Assembly (NCBI GenBank): GCA_022419385.1
Contig: JAJUBI010000006.1
Coordinates: 3,968,001-4,032,000, forward strand
Reading direction: 5' to 3'
Source: Paraconiothyrium sp. Pb-2020
Taxonomy: Eukaryota > Ascomycota > Dothideomycetes > Pleosporales > Didymosphaeriaceae
Length of the DNA stretch: 64,000 nt
Shown here piece after piece: positions 24,611 to 36,644 of the stretch. The position numbers and the translations under genes are program-made. Below the pieces are notes generated by a model, which worked only from the letters and a program-made list of their open reading frames with translations, did not search any database and was not told the DNA's origin. Positions within the stretch are counted from its first letter, which is position 1, and each line of letters opens with the position of its first letter.

Positions 24611-26819
24611 TCAGTGCAGGCCAAGTGCAGCCTTCGACTTGTCGTAGACGACGTAGGTGATGGAGACAGCCGGAACGACCTTTAGTAGGTTTGGCGTGAG
24701 ACCCTTAAACAAGCCCCTGGCCCCTTCGCCCTTGATCGTCTGTCGCGTCACATCCACAATGCCGGTATAGGTTCGAGGGTGGAGGACTGTTCCTTGGCTC
24801 TGTAACCGTGTGCGAAGTAGGTTTATAGGATAAACAACGCTTGCTCCGAATGCTCCGGAGAAGCCTCCAATGGCGGCAGTCATGAAGCCGCCCGGTGCTG
24901 CGTCTTCTTCATGGCATCCACGTTTCCGGGCGTTGCGAATGGTGACGGTGCGCTTGAGGTATTCGAAAGTTCCCAAGTCTAAGGCGGCGTATGGGAAGAT
25001 GCCAACGAGGCCCATGCCGATACCGCGGTAGTACGCGGCAATGCCACCTTGGCGCCACATCTTCTTTGCTGTAGCAATGATCAGGCGGTTGCCGTGAAGA
25101 CCTCCGGACACAGTCTCGCACTGCATGCGGCTGTCAAATTGTCAGTACGAAGCTCGCCAACATGAAGGTTAGCACGACTTACAATTTGAGAGTATCAATA
25201 GGGTAGACAGCGAATTGTGAGATCATGCCTGGCCCGATTAGTCTACGTATCCACGAGAAGGAATGTTGCGCCCTCACCTGCCATGCCACCTGCTACGAAC
25301 TTGGACCACGAGTGGATTATGGAAGGATCGCTGTGGCCTTCAAGGGTGGCAAAAGCTCGTTTTGCGGCCTGAGGTTGTTAGGCTGATAGTGTAGTAGTGC
25401 GTAAGATTTGCCATACTTCATAAGCACCAAACTTGATAGCCGATTCGGGCATGACCTTGACCACGTTCAATCCATTTCCTGTCACGAGTCAGTCGAGCCA
25501 ATCGCGATAAGGCGAATTCGACTTACCCGCGTACAAACTGCGCATGCCGCCAGCCTGCCAGAGCTCTTTCGTAGCTCCAGCGAGCGGACGCCATGCATTC
25601 ATGGCGGCTCGGAAGACATTGCCGGACTTCGCAGCATCCACGGCTTCCTTTGTGACGCTGGTCTGCGCGATGAGGTACACTTTCAGGCGGTCGAGAGGTG
25701 CGGTCGAGGTGCGAGAGACTAGGAGTAAGTGCAAAATAAGCGTTTGCATCGCATGCAGCGTACCTGGGGCAACTTACCAATTCCAGCGATCCCTCCCGCC
25801 ACGAAGTACTCTATATCAGGAAAACAACCAATCAGCACAGATGCGACATTATGAAGGAGCGCCTTCTGCTCCGCACCAACGGCGGCAGAGAGGTCCTTAA
25901 CATCGTAACGTGGCGGGAGGGTCTGCGAAACCGCAGAGAAGGCGTCCTCGCTTGGCGCAGCCATATCGAGCGAGTCGAAAGATCCCGCGAACGCAGAAGC
26001 AGGAAGGGGCGGTGTTCTTGCTACAAGAAAAATAGAGCCAAAGAGATAATGGAGAAGTTGTATACCTAGTCCGTTGATGGTATCGTCACTGATCAGGACA
26101 TCGCCTTCCGGATTGATATGTTGAGTTTCCTGGTAGTAGCTCATCACCTCATGAAGATTGGGCGCGGTGGCCGGCATGAACAATAGAAAATCCCTATTGA
26201 CGTCAGAGAGTGTCGTTTGCCAGTGTGAAATGTGAAGGTGAAGGTGAGGGTCCCAATTCGAGGACCAATTGTGCGCAAATCTTGCTACAGGTGAAGACGT
26301 ACCGCCATTCCTCGAAGCTGATAGCCCCGTCATTGTTGACGTCCACCTCAGAGAAGAACACGTCTAACTTGCGATTGGGGACTGCGAGTCCATTGCGTCT
26401 GAAAGCGGCCTGGAGCTCTTCCCTTGATATCTTCCCATTCTGGTCGATGTCAATGCTCTTGAAGAGCGCCAGGAGCTCCCTTTCTGTCTCGTGCACGAAG
26501 GTGCGAAACTCTTCACCAACATGGTCAGCATAAGCCACAGCAAAGCGACTACAGTTCCTAACCATTGTAGGATATGCGCCCGTCTCCATTTGTGTCCACC
26601 GACTTCATCACGTCCGCCAGAATCTGATCCGCATTTTTCAGCGCTGCTGCCAGTTAGCGAGAGCTTCTCGGGTACCATCGGCGGACGCGTACGGTGATCC
26701 AGCTTTCGCAGGCCCTTCTTCAGCGCTGCGAGGTCCAGATGCCCCTGATTCCGCGTGTCGAGGGTCGCCCATAATGCGTCCACCCGTGCATCCTGCGCGT
26801 TCGCGGTCTCGGTGTCCAT
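24611..26819 (-). CDS. EF-hand mitochondrial carrier, Ca2+-dependent ATP-Mg/Pi type (SCaMC/Sal1-like)
   Basis: Ten exons (minus): 26819-26693, 26643-26563, 26510-26303, 26193-26066, 26020-25778, 25718-25527, 25478-25417, 25368-25278, 25228-25183 and 25130-24611, giving 565 aa. The N-terminal half has EF-hand loops (VDTNGDGRIS, DIDQNGKISREEL, EVDVNNDGAISFEEW). The C-terminal half has three mitochondrial-carrier repeats, each with its signature: APLDRLKVY, YPIDTLKFRM and YPINLLRTRLQ. In this family Ca2+ binding to the N-terminus activates exchange of ATP-Mg for phosphate across the inner membrane. The acceptor before exon 2 is a tandem CAGCAG, so a one-residue-longer form (LDHPALKNAD) may coexist. 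It is divergent from the cyclin C gene. Confidence 0.9.
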
Positions 26820-27425
26820 CGTGTTGTTATCTGTGGTCTGGCATGGCTATGAGCTGCGGGTAGCTGTACGGGGGGAAGCTCAATCGGAGAACGCGAATTC
26901 GCAAAGGAGCGAGGAATAAGTCGGGAGCATAGGTCGTGATCGATGAAAGACAAGCGGGGTGCTGCTATGATGTCGAGCTTTGAGATCCGGCTAGGAAGCG
27001 TGCCCACTTCGGAAGGAGCCACGGAGCTAGGGCGCCATGTTCAACACCACCCGCGATCCTCGGACACTCGTATATCACCACCACAACGCGTTTGCATTGT
27101 TGAAACAAATCACCGCTCCTTTCGTTCGTCTATTTCGAGCTCTAGACTTTGAGCAAGTTATATTAGTACATTGCTGCATTCGCTGCGTTTCTATCATTGT
27201 CCGCATCTCGACAACCTACCAGCGCTCGGAATTACTAACCTGCTTCGATATTTAACAAGGGATATTTCTATATCGTCTGTTCTCGCTTGGTTCCGATTCC
27301 AGTTGGCATGCGGTGACATCGACTGCCCTCTGATTCGATTTGTCTCAGATCACTGGCCCACTCTCATTTCAGCCTTGAAAGGATAGGCACCATCTGCTCG
27401 GACTTTTCTTCGAAAACCACAACAA
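26820..27425. promoter_or_regulatory. Upstream region shared by carrier and cyclin C genes
   Basis: About 600 bp between divergent genes. A plus-strand frame begins with ATG at 27037 but has no cyclin similarity. A missing first coding exon of cyclin C could lie here; I found no convincing one. Confidence 0.4.
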
Positions 27426-28415
27426 CTGGCGTCTAGCTACTGGAATCGACCAGAAGAAATTCTGGACATTCACGAAGCCACAGTTAGCTCTTGAACGGAA
27501 ACGATTGGAAGACTCGGAACGGAACCTTGTCAATATGTACCCATTACCAGACAGGCGGCATCTGAGTATATACTTCTACCATCGTGAGTCAGATGCCCTC
27601 CTTGCAGTCCTGACCCGGGCTTGACTGACATTATCCCAGAGTTGTCAAAAATGGCACGACCGTTAGGTATCCGTCAACAAGCGTTGGCAACCGCGCAGGT
27701 CTACGTCCGACGATTCTACGTAAAAGTAGAGATCCGTCGAACTAACCCGGCGCTGGTCCTGGCAACGGCTCTGTATCTAGCTTGCAAGATGGAGGAGTGT
27801 CCGCAGCACATAAGAATGGTGCTAGCGGAAGCTCGCCATTGTTGGGGTATGGCCCTCTCGCCTTGGTACAATTTTGTTCTGATCCATCGAGTAGATACTG
27901 CCTTCAACGACATCTCGAAGATCGGTGAATGCGAGTTTACTTTGATCTCGGAAATGAACTCTCAGCTCATTATCCACCACCCTTATCGTAGTTTAGCCGA
28001 ACTTCAAAGCCAATTCCAGCTCACACAAGAGGAGAACTCATTGGCTTGGTCGATCATAAACGACCACTATCTAACGGAGCTGCCACTTCTACATGCCCCT
28101 CACGTAATCGCTATAACTGCCATGTTCCTGGCGGTTGTCCTCAAACCCACTCAGGGTGGTCTTCAAGTACACGCTGCAGGCGTTGCGAGCGCGCTGCAAG
28201 CACTAGGTAATGCTCGTGGTGGAGCAGGACAAGGAACACAGAACCGAGTCCAAAAGCTCGTCGACTGGCTGGCAGAAAGCACCGTGGACATCGAGGCCGT
28301 TGTCGAGTGCACACAGGAGCTCATATCGCTCTACGAGATTTGGGATTCCTACGCGGAGAAGACTTGCAAAGACCAGATTGCCAAATTTGTAAAGGCCAGA
28401 GGGCTCGACAAGTAG
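27426..28415 (+). CDS. SSN8: Cyclin C of the Mediator kinase module (SSN8/SRB11), 5' end unresolved
   Basis: Coding from about 27451; introns 27584-27639 and 27847-27894. The product has the cyclin-C hallmark EIRRTNPALVLATALYLACK plus MEECPQHIR, then a second cyclin fold (HHPYRSLAELQSQF, HYLTELPLL, HVIAITAMFLAVVL) and a C-terminal helix ending RGLDK. Cyclin C pairs with Cdk8/SSN3 in Mediator to repress and activate RNA polymerase II genes. The 5' end is odd: the expected start (MASSYWN-like) reads LASSYWN from a CTG at 27426, in a different frame from KKFWTFTKPQL just downstream, and no in-frame ATG exists. Either the start lies in an unseen upstream exon, or small indels (real or sequencing error) disrupt it. 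Confidence 0.82.
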
Positions 28416-30507
28416 ACTACGACTGATCCCAAGTTGGAGCCGTATCCCGAGCGCTTCGGAGGAATATGGGTAATCGGACTTGCGGCGCAGCACGATGATG
28501 ACATCTGACGGGGCTGCGGCGTTGCGGTCTGCTAAATAAGCAGACGGAGGACAATACCGCGAGACAGAAGTCGGAGCGAAGGAGCCATCTCGCAGCGTGC
28601 GACGTACATCCGAAATACTGTGGGGAAGCTGAAGGTTACCATGGGCGACTGTTGAGACCCGACAACAAAAGAAGAGGCAGGTTCCCGGACGCTCAGCACG
28701 CTCGCATAGGTGTCGGGTGGCGTGTTGATACCCGGAACATACAATACCATGTATAGACTCCATCCACACACCGAGAACTCACACCGCAAAGTCACATACG
28801 GCCAGCCTGCGCTCAGTGATGCTCAAGCTTGTCGTCAACACTGGGTTTCCATGCCACCGCTGTGCAGTTAAATTAGGTGCTGACCACCAGCGCACAGCTA
28901 AGCGCGGCTGACCACCTTATGCTTTGCAGGGCTCTAACTCAACAGAAATCGCCTATCACTCAGACACTTTGTCCCTCCGTGCACTGCGTCCCCCGCGGCG
29001 GAGAGCAGCATCAGCGCATGGTGGCTCCAGGGCAACAAGCGATTGCCAAGGTCAATGCGGTAGAGCTTGGCCCGTGGCAGTGGTGTTTCCAAGGGCGGGC
29101 GGGAGGACACTGGTGGGCATGGGCTCGAGCACGGAGCTTCAGATCTGCTAAATCTGGCGCAGACAGGGTGCTTGGTTGATTGGCCCTACCCTGTTGTTCG
29201 TCCTGCATTCTCCTGCCCCTCATGTGGGATGTTTCGGCACGTCGCACGCAAAGGGTCTTCGCCCAGCGAGGGGGACAGAAGGCTGGGAGCAGTAGCAAGC
29301 GTCTCGAAGCCTCCAGGCGCTGGCTGCATCCAACCAGCGGGAACACAGCTGGCTGTTGACCTGGCCTCGCCCCGCCTTCACCCGCCTCTGGGGGCCGCAG
29401 CGGCTGCGTGACCTCTGAAGGGTTGCGACACCCAACACAGCGCGGCATTCCAGAACAGTCGGGTGCTTGCTGCAACGAGGAACGATGCGCAATCGACGCC
29501 GACCGGCAACCCCAGGCCAGCGAGGCACTGCCTGCGCTATCGGTAGCGCTTTGCGGCTTCGCGAGATGCAGCGCTGCAGCCGACCGACCAGCGGACTTCT
29601 GCGACGGACTCGAGCAGAGGGGTGGAGGCACTCTATCTGGTCTATCTATCGCAGCGTCGGGAAATGTCGTACTGTACCTAGACGGGAGGAATGCGCTGTC
29701 TGGTGGGGTGCTCAGCGCGTGAGCCTGCCCCTGCAGCGGGCCACTGAGGGCGAGCCGTGGGAGGAGGCGGTCAAGACGATCGCGGTCACGATGCCAGGCC
29801 TCCACCTCGCCTGCCCAGCAGCCGCTACAACCTGCCTAGCCTCGTGGCCTGCATGAAGTGTTTGGCAGCTTCGCCCCCTTTGAGACATGAGGCTGGCAGG
29901 GGGCCGTCCGAGTCCTCTGCCGTCGAGCAGCGCTGTCGTCTCCGCTCCAGACTCAGATGACTCTTCGGCGGCAGCGCGCTGAAGAAGCGCTGCCTGCCGC
30001 CATGCTTCCGTCCGCACTGTGCGCTGAGGAGAGCGCCGGCGGATGGCCAGCCTGTCGGCGCAGACAACGTCGCCCACGGAGTCCTGATGGTGCGTTCCTA
30101 GGATGGGCGCTCAGGGCAGTCCGCAGTCGAGGTGCAGGCGGCCATCCCACGTCGGGTAAGGTTTGCCACAGCACGGCCTGCCCAATTGCAGCCCTCTGCC
30201 GCCCATCCACAAAAGCGAAGGAGCGTCCGGTCCTGCCCTCCTCTTTCGCCCGCCGCCTTTCAGCTTCTCCAGATCCAAACGCTTCTTGTACCCTCTGACC
30301 GACTTCGCTCTCCATCCCCATCGCTCCTAATCTTCGTGCGCAAGCATACACCTCGCAAACCGACCCGCCCGCCGATCGCCGCTGCTTACCGCTGCATCCG
30401 AATAGCCGACCGCCCCTTCTTTGTTGTGGGTGGCATTCTCAGCATCCCTCCTCACCGACAATCGGCACCCCAATACTCATCACGCAAACCTCTCAACCAT
30501 CGCAACC
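28416..30507. other. Long GC-rich upstream region without a supported gene
   Basis: About 2.1 kb between cyclin C and the gene at 30508. From 28.9 to 30.3 kb all frames on both strands are largely open because the DNA is GC-rich; the longest (minus 29011-29805) is Arg/Ser/Pro-rich with no domain. It may be a long promoter or 5' leader. Confidence 0.45.
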
Positions 30508-31155
30508 ATGTTTAGCTACGGAGCGCAACACCACCCTTCACACCTCAACGCCCACAACAACCATAACCACCATGGTGGTCGGTCGCGCAGGGCTCCCCGG
30601 ATCTCTGCGGCGCAGCACAACAAGCAGTTCCGCCAAGTACGGACCCCAAAAGAGTTTGTCGTAGAGCCGCCAACCCTGCTCGCCTTCCGCCGCGACTTCG
30701 AGGCCGCCAGGTCGTTCGATCTCGAAGACGACGAGCTCTTCTGCCCGTTCCACCTGCTCACCGAGGATGATGTAAGTGCCATGACGCTTCCGACTGGCGA
30801 TCTTCGCCACCCGATGTCATCGCCCGACCATGCGCTGACCCTCGACGAACAGCTCCAGTCCATACACTCCTCTGGCTCCGACCGCTCGTCTCTGTCGAGT
30901 GGTTCACCTGAACAGTCGCCACTGCAGCACCAGCTGCAGCCGACTCCTTCCTTTGTTTTATCTTCTGCGCCTAATCCTTACACCCCGGCCTCCTTCCAGT
31001 CGAGTAATGCTTCTCAAACAAAGCTTCACCAGCCGCTAGCTCAGCGCACTCGCAATGCCATCCCCATAGTAGACCCCTCCACGCGCACTGTTGCTAGCCC
31101 ACCTCCATCTGTCTCGCCAAACCGACAGATGCAGCAGCAGTTCAGGCGCTGGTAA
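30508..31155 (+). CDS. Small conserved-looking fungal protein, function unknown
   Basis: Exons 30508-30771 and 30853-31155 (81-bp intron, GTAAGT donor, CTGACC branch, CAG acceptor) give 188 aa starting MFSYGAQHHP. If the intron is kept the frame stays open (215 aa), but removal gives the smoother LLTEDDLQSIHSSGSDRSSL. The protein has a His-rich start, a basic SRRAPRISAAQHNKQF motif, an acidic FDLEDDELFCP segment and Ser/Pro-rich tail with IPIVDPSTRTVASPPP. I have an impression of similar short proteins in other ascomycetes but cannot name the family. No membrane segment or enzyme motif. Its very long upstream region suggests elaborate regulation. Confidence 0.7.
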   Translation: MFSYGAQHHPSHLNAHNNHNHHGGRSRRAPRISAAQHNKQFRQVRTPKEFVVEPPTLLAFRRDFEAARSFDLEDDELFCPFHLLTEDDVSAMTLPTGDLRHPMSSPDHALTLDEQLQSIHSSGSDRSSLSSGSPEQSPLQHQLQPTPSFVLSSAPNPYTPASFQSSNASQTKLHQPLAQRTRNAIPIVDPSTRTVASPPPSVSPNRQMQQQFRRW

Positions 31156-33019
31156 TGGCTCGGCCGGCACGAGGCCAGGCGTACTATTCGGATTGCATTG
31201 CGCGTTGCTAAGCTAGTGGCTAACCCGGCACGCTTGTCCTTCAAGCTTGCTATTAGGATCTAATTCTCTTCTCCCGATATCCTCCGGAGGATCACCAGTC
31301 TATACTATCGACTCTCCTTGTACAAATCTACGATATCTCCTTCGACATATTGGGTATACCACTCGGCACGGGCGACGGCGTTGCACTAGCGAAAACATCA
31401 TTTCGGATAGAGCGCTCTGGCATTTCGTGTCTCCATGCGCTACGCATTCACGGCGGATTGCAAACATAACGGTGTTCTGGATCGCATTTTGGCTTCTAAA
31501 GACTTACAAGAAAAATTTCTAGTTACAGATATAGGTGTTCTGTAGCGTTTGGTCGATTGTCTAACTTACGTTATTGTCACCCGGTCGCCTTACAGGCACC
31601 ATTACAACGGGTAGATTTCCTATGTGTTGGTTCGGGGTGCTGGGAATACCATGTTATCGGCGCGGAGAAAGCTGGGTGTTATTGTAGCGCGATGGTGCTG
31701 GTGTCGCTTCTGGTCATTTGGTTCGAAAGGGTCTGGTGCATATCTCACATGTTGCGGGTTTGTCTCTTGATACTGTACGGCACGGCTGGGATGATTCACG
31801 TCAATCGCGTGTTGGTGTTTCTCTGTTATTTCCTTCGCTATTTTCTATCCATCTCTGTATGAAGAGTCGATAGATCCTTGGAGTCAAGCGGCAGCGAGCG
31901 TTCACTTTCTTGGATGTTCTTTTGGTCGCTTTGGCTATGAGGTTCGCCTCGCATACTTTACACGCCCCGATGCCTTATCATCGGGGGCAGTGAGTTTTAT
32001 CTAGGAATCGCAACTTCTTCAGTGTTCAACATAAAGTCTCAACGCTACTGGTGTGACCAAAGTGCAGAACTCACCTCTCCCACCACAAAGACATCTCTAC
32101 TACCCACTAAACACCCCTCAGTGACACCACCTTACTCAATGACGCACCGTCCCGCGCTGTTTCTGCGCACGGAGTTGGGCTTGCGACGCCTCCCCCGCCG
32201 CCCGTCACAGAGGCGCTGAGGCTGTTTCAGATGGTTTCGCGGGGCTCGCCCACCCCATTGCACCACCCGTGTGCAAAAACGATTCTCAGCTGATGCATAA
32301 GTTACTGTATTTTACGGTCATGCAGGGGAAAGGAGAATCGACGTTAGAAGGGTGGTACCGATGGGGTGTTGCCACGTGTGGGCGTGTGGAGCACGATCTC
32401 GCAGAGGAGAGGACCATTCATAACGTCGCATTTCACAAACCCCACGCCTCGCAAGGAGCCAGCTTTTGAGCTCCTGCTAGCGATTGCCCTCCCACCCATT
32501 GCAAACGCATCTTCAAGCCGTTGAACCGTGCAGTAACGCGTCCACAAGACCCCTATGTGGGATGGTGGTGAGCCTGCGCGTTCCACGGTTATGCTATGTC
32601 TGTGGTCCCTGACACCTGTCTACTGTCTTCACATGAATATGCAACGCCTAGCATCAGAATTGCTGTTGTACAAAGTTGCACCAGAAGATCTGTCCATTTC
32701 AAATGCCTCGCCGTGGGTGGAACGAAGCTGCCTCAACGCTAACACCAAAGCGTCATTGACGTCATTCTTGCTGAAGCTCCATCATCGTCACCTCGGCTTT
32801 CCTCTCCCATTGGCACTGCCATTGCAGCTTTTTCACTCCTTCACCAACATCACCACATAGCTCCTGTTCAGGTTAACATTGTTTCAAGCTTACGATTGAC
32901 GAAGCTCCTTGCATACCACCTACCTTGGCGAATAGCTCAAGCTTCTTCCGCCCCGCGACATCCCTCATCAACCGAACACCGAACCCAAACATAACCTCAT
33001 CCTTCCAGGATTCATCATC
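31156..33019. other. Intergenic region
   Basis: About 1.9 kb; the left part is T-rich and probably 3' UTR of the preceding gene. No supported coding region or RNA was seen. Confidence 0.5.
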
Positions 33020-33513
33020 ATGTCCGCATTTCGAGTTCTAGCCGCGCGTCGCGCACCGTTCGCTCTTTCCCAGCGCGCCGCCTTTCACGGCTCTGCCCTG
33101 CGCGCTGCGGGCAAGGAGACGCATCTCCGTACGTCCGAACTTTTTTCATCGATCCCGGATCCATCTGGGAGAGATGGCCTCATACAAGGGCTCAACTAAC
33201 ACAAACGCAGACGATGAGGGCCGCGCGGAGGAAGTCCAGAAGACAAAAGAGGACCAGCTGAAGAAGCAGAAGGAGGGCAAGGGACATTGGGAGGAGGGTC
33301 TTGCGAGTGATTCCGAGAGCATTGTACGTTTGCCCTAGGTCTTTGTTGGATACATCGAGCTGGCATGAGCAAACATTGGAGAGAGTCTGAAGGGAAAAGC
33401 TGACAAGGATGCAGATCAAGGCGGATCGCGGCGAGGTGAAGGCGAGCGCGGAAACGATTAAGAAGCTTCAGGAGGAGACTGCGAAGGTTGCGGGCGAGAA
33501 GTCAAGGACTTAA
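33020..33513 (+). CDS. Small predicted mitochondrial protein
   Basis: Three exons (33020-33128, 33211-33323, 33415-33513) give 106 aa. The first ~30 residues are an Arg/Ala-rich amphipathic presequence (MSAFRVLAARRAPF, QRAAFHGSALRAAGKE), typical of matrix import with cleavage near AFHGSA. The mature part is short, charged and helical (EEVQKTKEDQLKKQKEGKG, HWEEGLASDSESIIKADRGE) and ends GEKSRT. The charged-helix character recalls stress or ATPase-inhibitor-type small proteins, but there is no diagnostic motif, so function is unassigned. Splice sites (GTACGT, GTACGT; CGCAG, TGCAG) all keep phase. Confidence 0.75.
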
Positions 33514-34307
33514 GGCAGCTTCATCAGCTCTACGACGATGCTGATGGAGGGCTGAAAGTGGCATTTAGGAAAGCTGGCGAGATGAAAAGGGTACGCGTGG
33601 AAGTGCCAAATCTGCATGACCGGCTAGAGGCATTGCTCTGTGTATAATCATGTTTAATCGAACGTTCAACTTCATATTCTGAGTTCCTGCTAGGACAGCG
33701 AAGAGAAATAGCGTCTATGGTATCTGCTGACAACATCCTAGGTACCTCCACGACCGCTGCGAAACGAGTCTCGGGGCGTTACAATCTCAACTTTAAACGA
33801 AAGGTGTTGCTGTCTTCCGATCTCGTTTCGGACGGCCGGACACATGTCGTCTCGCAAATTTGTTGAGAATGCATGTACTATGCTTAACTACGCCTAAGTA
33901 TAAGCGCGGCCGGTATTGCAGCCTTCACTCTCTGGATGTCGGAGAGGCGGCTTCCTCGGCGTGTTGGCAGACCTCGGCACAGGGTGGAGCCTCACGTCAC
34001 GTGGCTTCATCACATGCGCCAAATAATCCTCGTCCCTTGCCTCATCATACAACCACATACTCCCGTTCGCCGATTCGCGCGTCTCTGGTTCTAGCAGGAG
34101 TGTGAATATACGGTGCGTTGCGCGAGTTCCGGTGGTTTTTCGCGTTCGATCGAGTAAGAGCAAGGGCTGAGCGCAGACGAACGTTGATAACGTGCACTGG
34201 TCCCCAGTGAATGTGTATGACCGTATAAAACCCAACGATCTTTTATTCATATACGGTCAACTGTCGCCCAAAAGTTCGCGAACTCGCAGTTCAACCACTA
34301 CCTAACA
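33514..34307. promoter_or_regulatory. 3' flank and citrate synthase promoter
   Basis: No gene. The right end contains a good TATA box (listed separately) 78 bp before the citrate synthase ATG. Confidence 0.5.
34224..34230 (+). promoter_or_regulatory. TATA box of the citrate synthase gene
   Basis: TATAAAA in the context CCGTATAAAACCC, about 80 bp upstream of the start codon. Confidence 0.55.
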
Positions 34308-35860
34308 ATGGGTCTCACAACAACACCACGGCAGTCACTGACAGTAGTCGACAACCGCACGGGAAAATCCTATGAATTACCCATTACGCACAACTCGGTC
34401 CTGGCCACCGATATAAAAAAGATCAAGGCTGAGCCGGCGCCGGAGGATAGCCCAGAAGATGAGACTAAGCAAGGTCTGAGAGTATACGACCCTGCGTATA
34501 TGAATACCGCAGTCGTTCAAAGCAAAATCACATATATCAATGGCCTGGAAGGCATCCTACGGTACCGTGGATACCCCATCGAACAGCTGGTCCAGAAGAG
34601 CAACTTTCTCGAGACCGCGTTCCTGCTCATCTACGGCGAGCTTCCCACCGAATCGCAGTTCGGGAACTGGCAGGATGAGATCAGCCACCACACTTTCGTC
34701 CACACGGATATCGAAGGCTTGTTGAAAAGCTTCAGATACGACTCGCACCCCATGTCCATGTTGACAGCTGCCTTCGCAACCCTCGGCGCCTTCGCCCCAG
34801 AAGCCAACCCCTCGCTTCGCGGCCAAAAGCTGTACACCAACGCCGCCTCTGGAGACCTGGAAAGCCTTCAAGTCCTCGACAAGCAGATCCTCCGCATCCT
34901 AGGCAAAGCACCCACCCTCGCCGCAGCCTCCTACCGCATGCGCCAAGGCCGCCCCTTCAACCGCCCTGCCCAAGGCCTCTCCTACACGGGCAACTTCCTC
35001 CATCTCCTCGACACTCTTTCCGACCGCGACAACTACAAACCCCACCCTGTCCTCGAGAAAGCCCTTGACGCCCTCTTCATCATCCACGCCGACCACGAAG
35101 TAAACTGCTCCACCGCCACCGTCCTGCAAGTCGGCTCCTCCCTTGTAGACCCCTACTCCGTTGTCTCCGCTGGCTGCGCTGCCCTCTACGGGCCCTCCCA
35201 CGGCGGCGCCTCCGAGTCCGCAATCCGCATGCTCATGGAAATAGGCTCTCCCGCCAACGTGCCCGCCTTCATGGCCGACGTCGAAGCCCGCAAGCGCGTC
35301 CTCGTCGGCTTCGGCCACCGCGTGTATAAAAACGTGGATCCGCGCAGCACCGCCATCCGCGCGCTCGCAGATGAAGTCTTCAAGGTAACGGGCAGGAATC
35401 AGCTGTTGGATACGGCGCTGGAGCTCGCAAGGTACGCGGGGGAAAGCGAGTTTATGAAGAGTAGGAAGTTGTATCCGAATGTGGACTTTTACAGCGGATT
35501 GATTTACCAGGCAATGGGGTTCCCGCTTGAGTAGGTGTCCCTTTTCCGCTCTCTTCTTTCGTCATGTTTTGCGGGCGCAGGTGCTAACGAAATGACAGCT
35601 TCTACCCCGTTCTCTTCGCCGTCCCGCGCTGCGTCGGATGGCTTGCGCACTGGCGCCAGCAGATGCTCACGCCCGGCGGTGTCAAGATCTGGCGGCCGAG
35701 ACAGATCTATCTGGGCGAGGGGGAGAGGGAGTACGTCGAGGCGAGGGACCGGAGGACGAAGAAGGATGGCAAGCTTACCGATGCGCCCGTCAAGGTTCAC
35801 CATGGCGGGGACAGTAAGAGGAGCTTGCTTGCGGCGCAGAAGGTTAGGGCGAGGCTGTAG
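34308..35860 (+). CDS. Citrate synthase, probably peroxisomal
   Basis: Exons 34308-35530 and 35599-35860 (68-bp intron with GTGCTAAC branch region) give 494 aa. It condenses acetyl-CoA with oxaloacetate. Catalytic residues in family order are visible: His298 in GPSHGG, His337 in GFGHRVYKNVDPR and Asp393 in NVDFYSG. There is no mitochondrial presequence (MGLTTTPRQS). The C-terminus is ARL, which fits the [SA][KR]L peroxisomal PTS1 consensus, suggesting a glyoxylate-cycle or peroxisomal acetyl-CoA export role rather than the TCA-cycle enzyme. The sequence style (ILRYRGYPIEQL) is of the bacterial-type branch. Methyl- or alkyl-citrate synthase cannot be excluded. ATP-citrate lyase genes lie 18 kb away. 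Confidence 0.88.
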
Positions 35861-36478
35861 GGGCCCTATGTGGGGACTTCAGACAATCAGCTATAACCTT
35901 GGCAGCTAATATTGTAGCCTGGGGTGACTCGCTCTGTGATGCGTGTTCGAAGTTGTAGCCTGATATTGTATGGCCGTATCTCACGTTGGGCTTGTAGGAT
36001 ATCGCTCATGCGTGAGCGGTTGTGTTTGGGACACTCTGGTTGTTTTGTTGGGTATAGACCTTGGTGTAGAAATATAGATCTGTGAGGGCATTGTAAACCT
36101 GTTGATATCTCGCAACGTTGGTGAAGCTTGTATCCAAGCCTACGAATTGAACCTTGATGGTTTCTCTAGATCAGGTTCCGCCCGCATGTATCCAGAAAGT
36201 GAAGGGATGATGTTGGTTTCCGTCATAGTTTTGGATCGTAACTATTTTCTTTGTTCTGAAAAGCAGAACGGCGGAAGATAGCTGCAGTAAAGCGAAATCA
36301 TATCGTACAGTCTGATCGCTTTTAGGAAGATGATTCTTGATGGGTAAGCACGACTACGGGTCGCGAGGACAGCGAAGTATCCGCGCACTGAACGTACCAC
36401 CCAAATGTCTGGGTAGACGTCTTGGTGTTCGTGTTCCGCCCTTTCGGTGAGTAGATCGTTGTACGGAATAGACGAAAG

Positions 36479-36644
36479 TTTTCCCCCTAAGCTCCACGCG
36501 ATTTCAACCGGATTAGGTAGAGGGTTTTCCCTTGAGCTGCACGCGGTTTAAACCGAATCAGGTAAAGGGTTTTCCCCTCAGCCAGTTGCACGCGATTTAA
36601 ACCAGGTCAGGTGGAGGGCTTTCCCCTCAGCTCCACGTGAGCGG
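36479..36644 (+). repeat. Diverged tandem repeat, ~46-bp unit, 3.5 copies
   Basis: Units begin GGTTTTCCCCTCAGCTCCAC-like, then CGCGATTTAAACC and AGGTARAG. Starts near 36479, 36523, 36568 and 36617. Copies differ at several positions. Confidence 0.8.

Noticed and set aside
29011..29805. 264-codon minus-strand open frame
   Set aside because: GC-rich DNA open in several frames at once; Arg/Ser/Pro composition, no domain, no intron signals.
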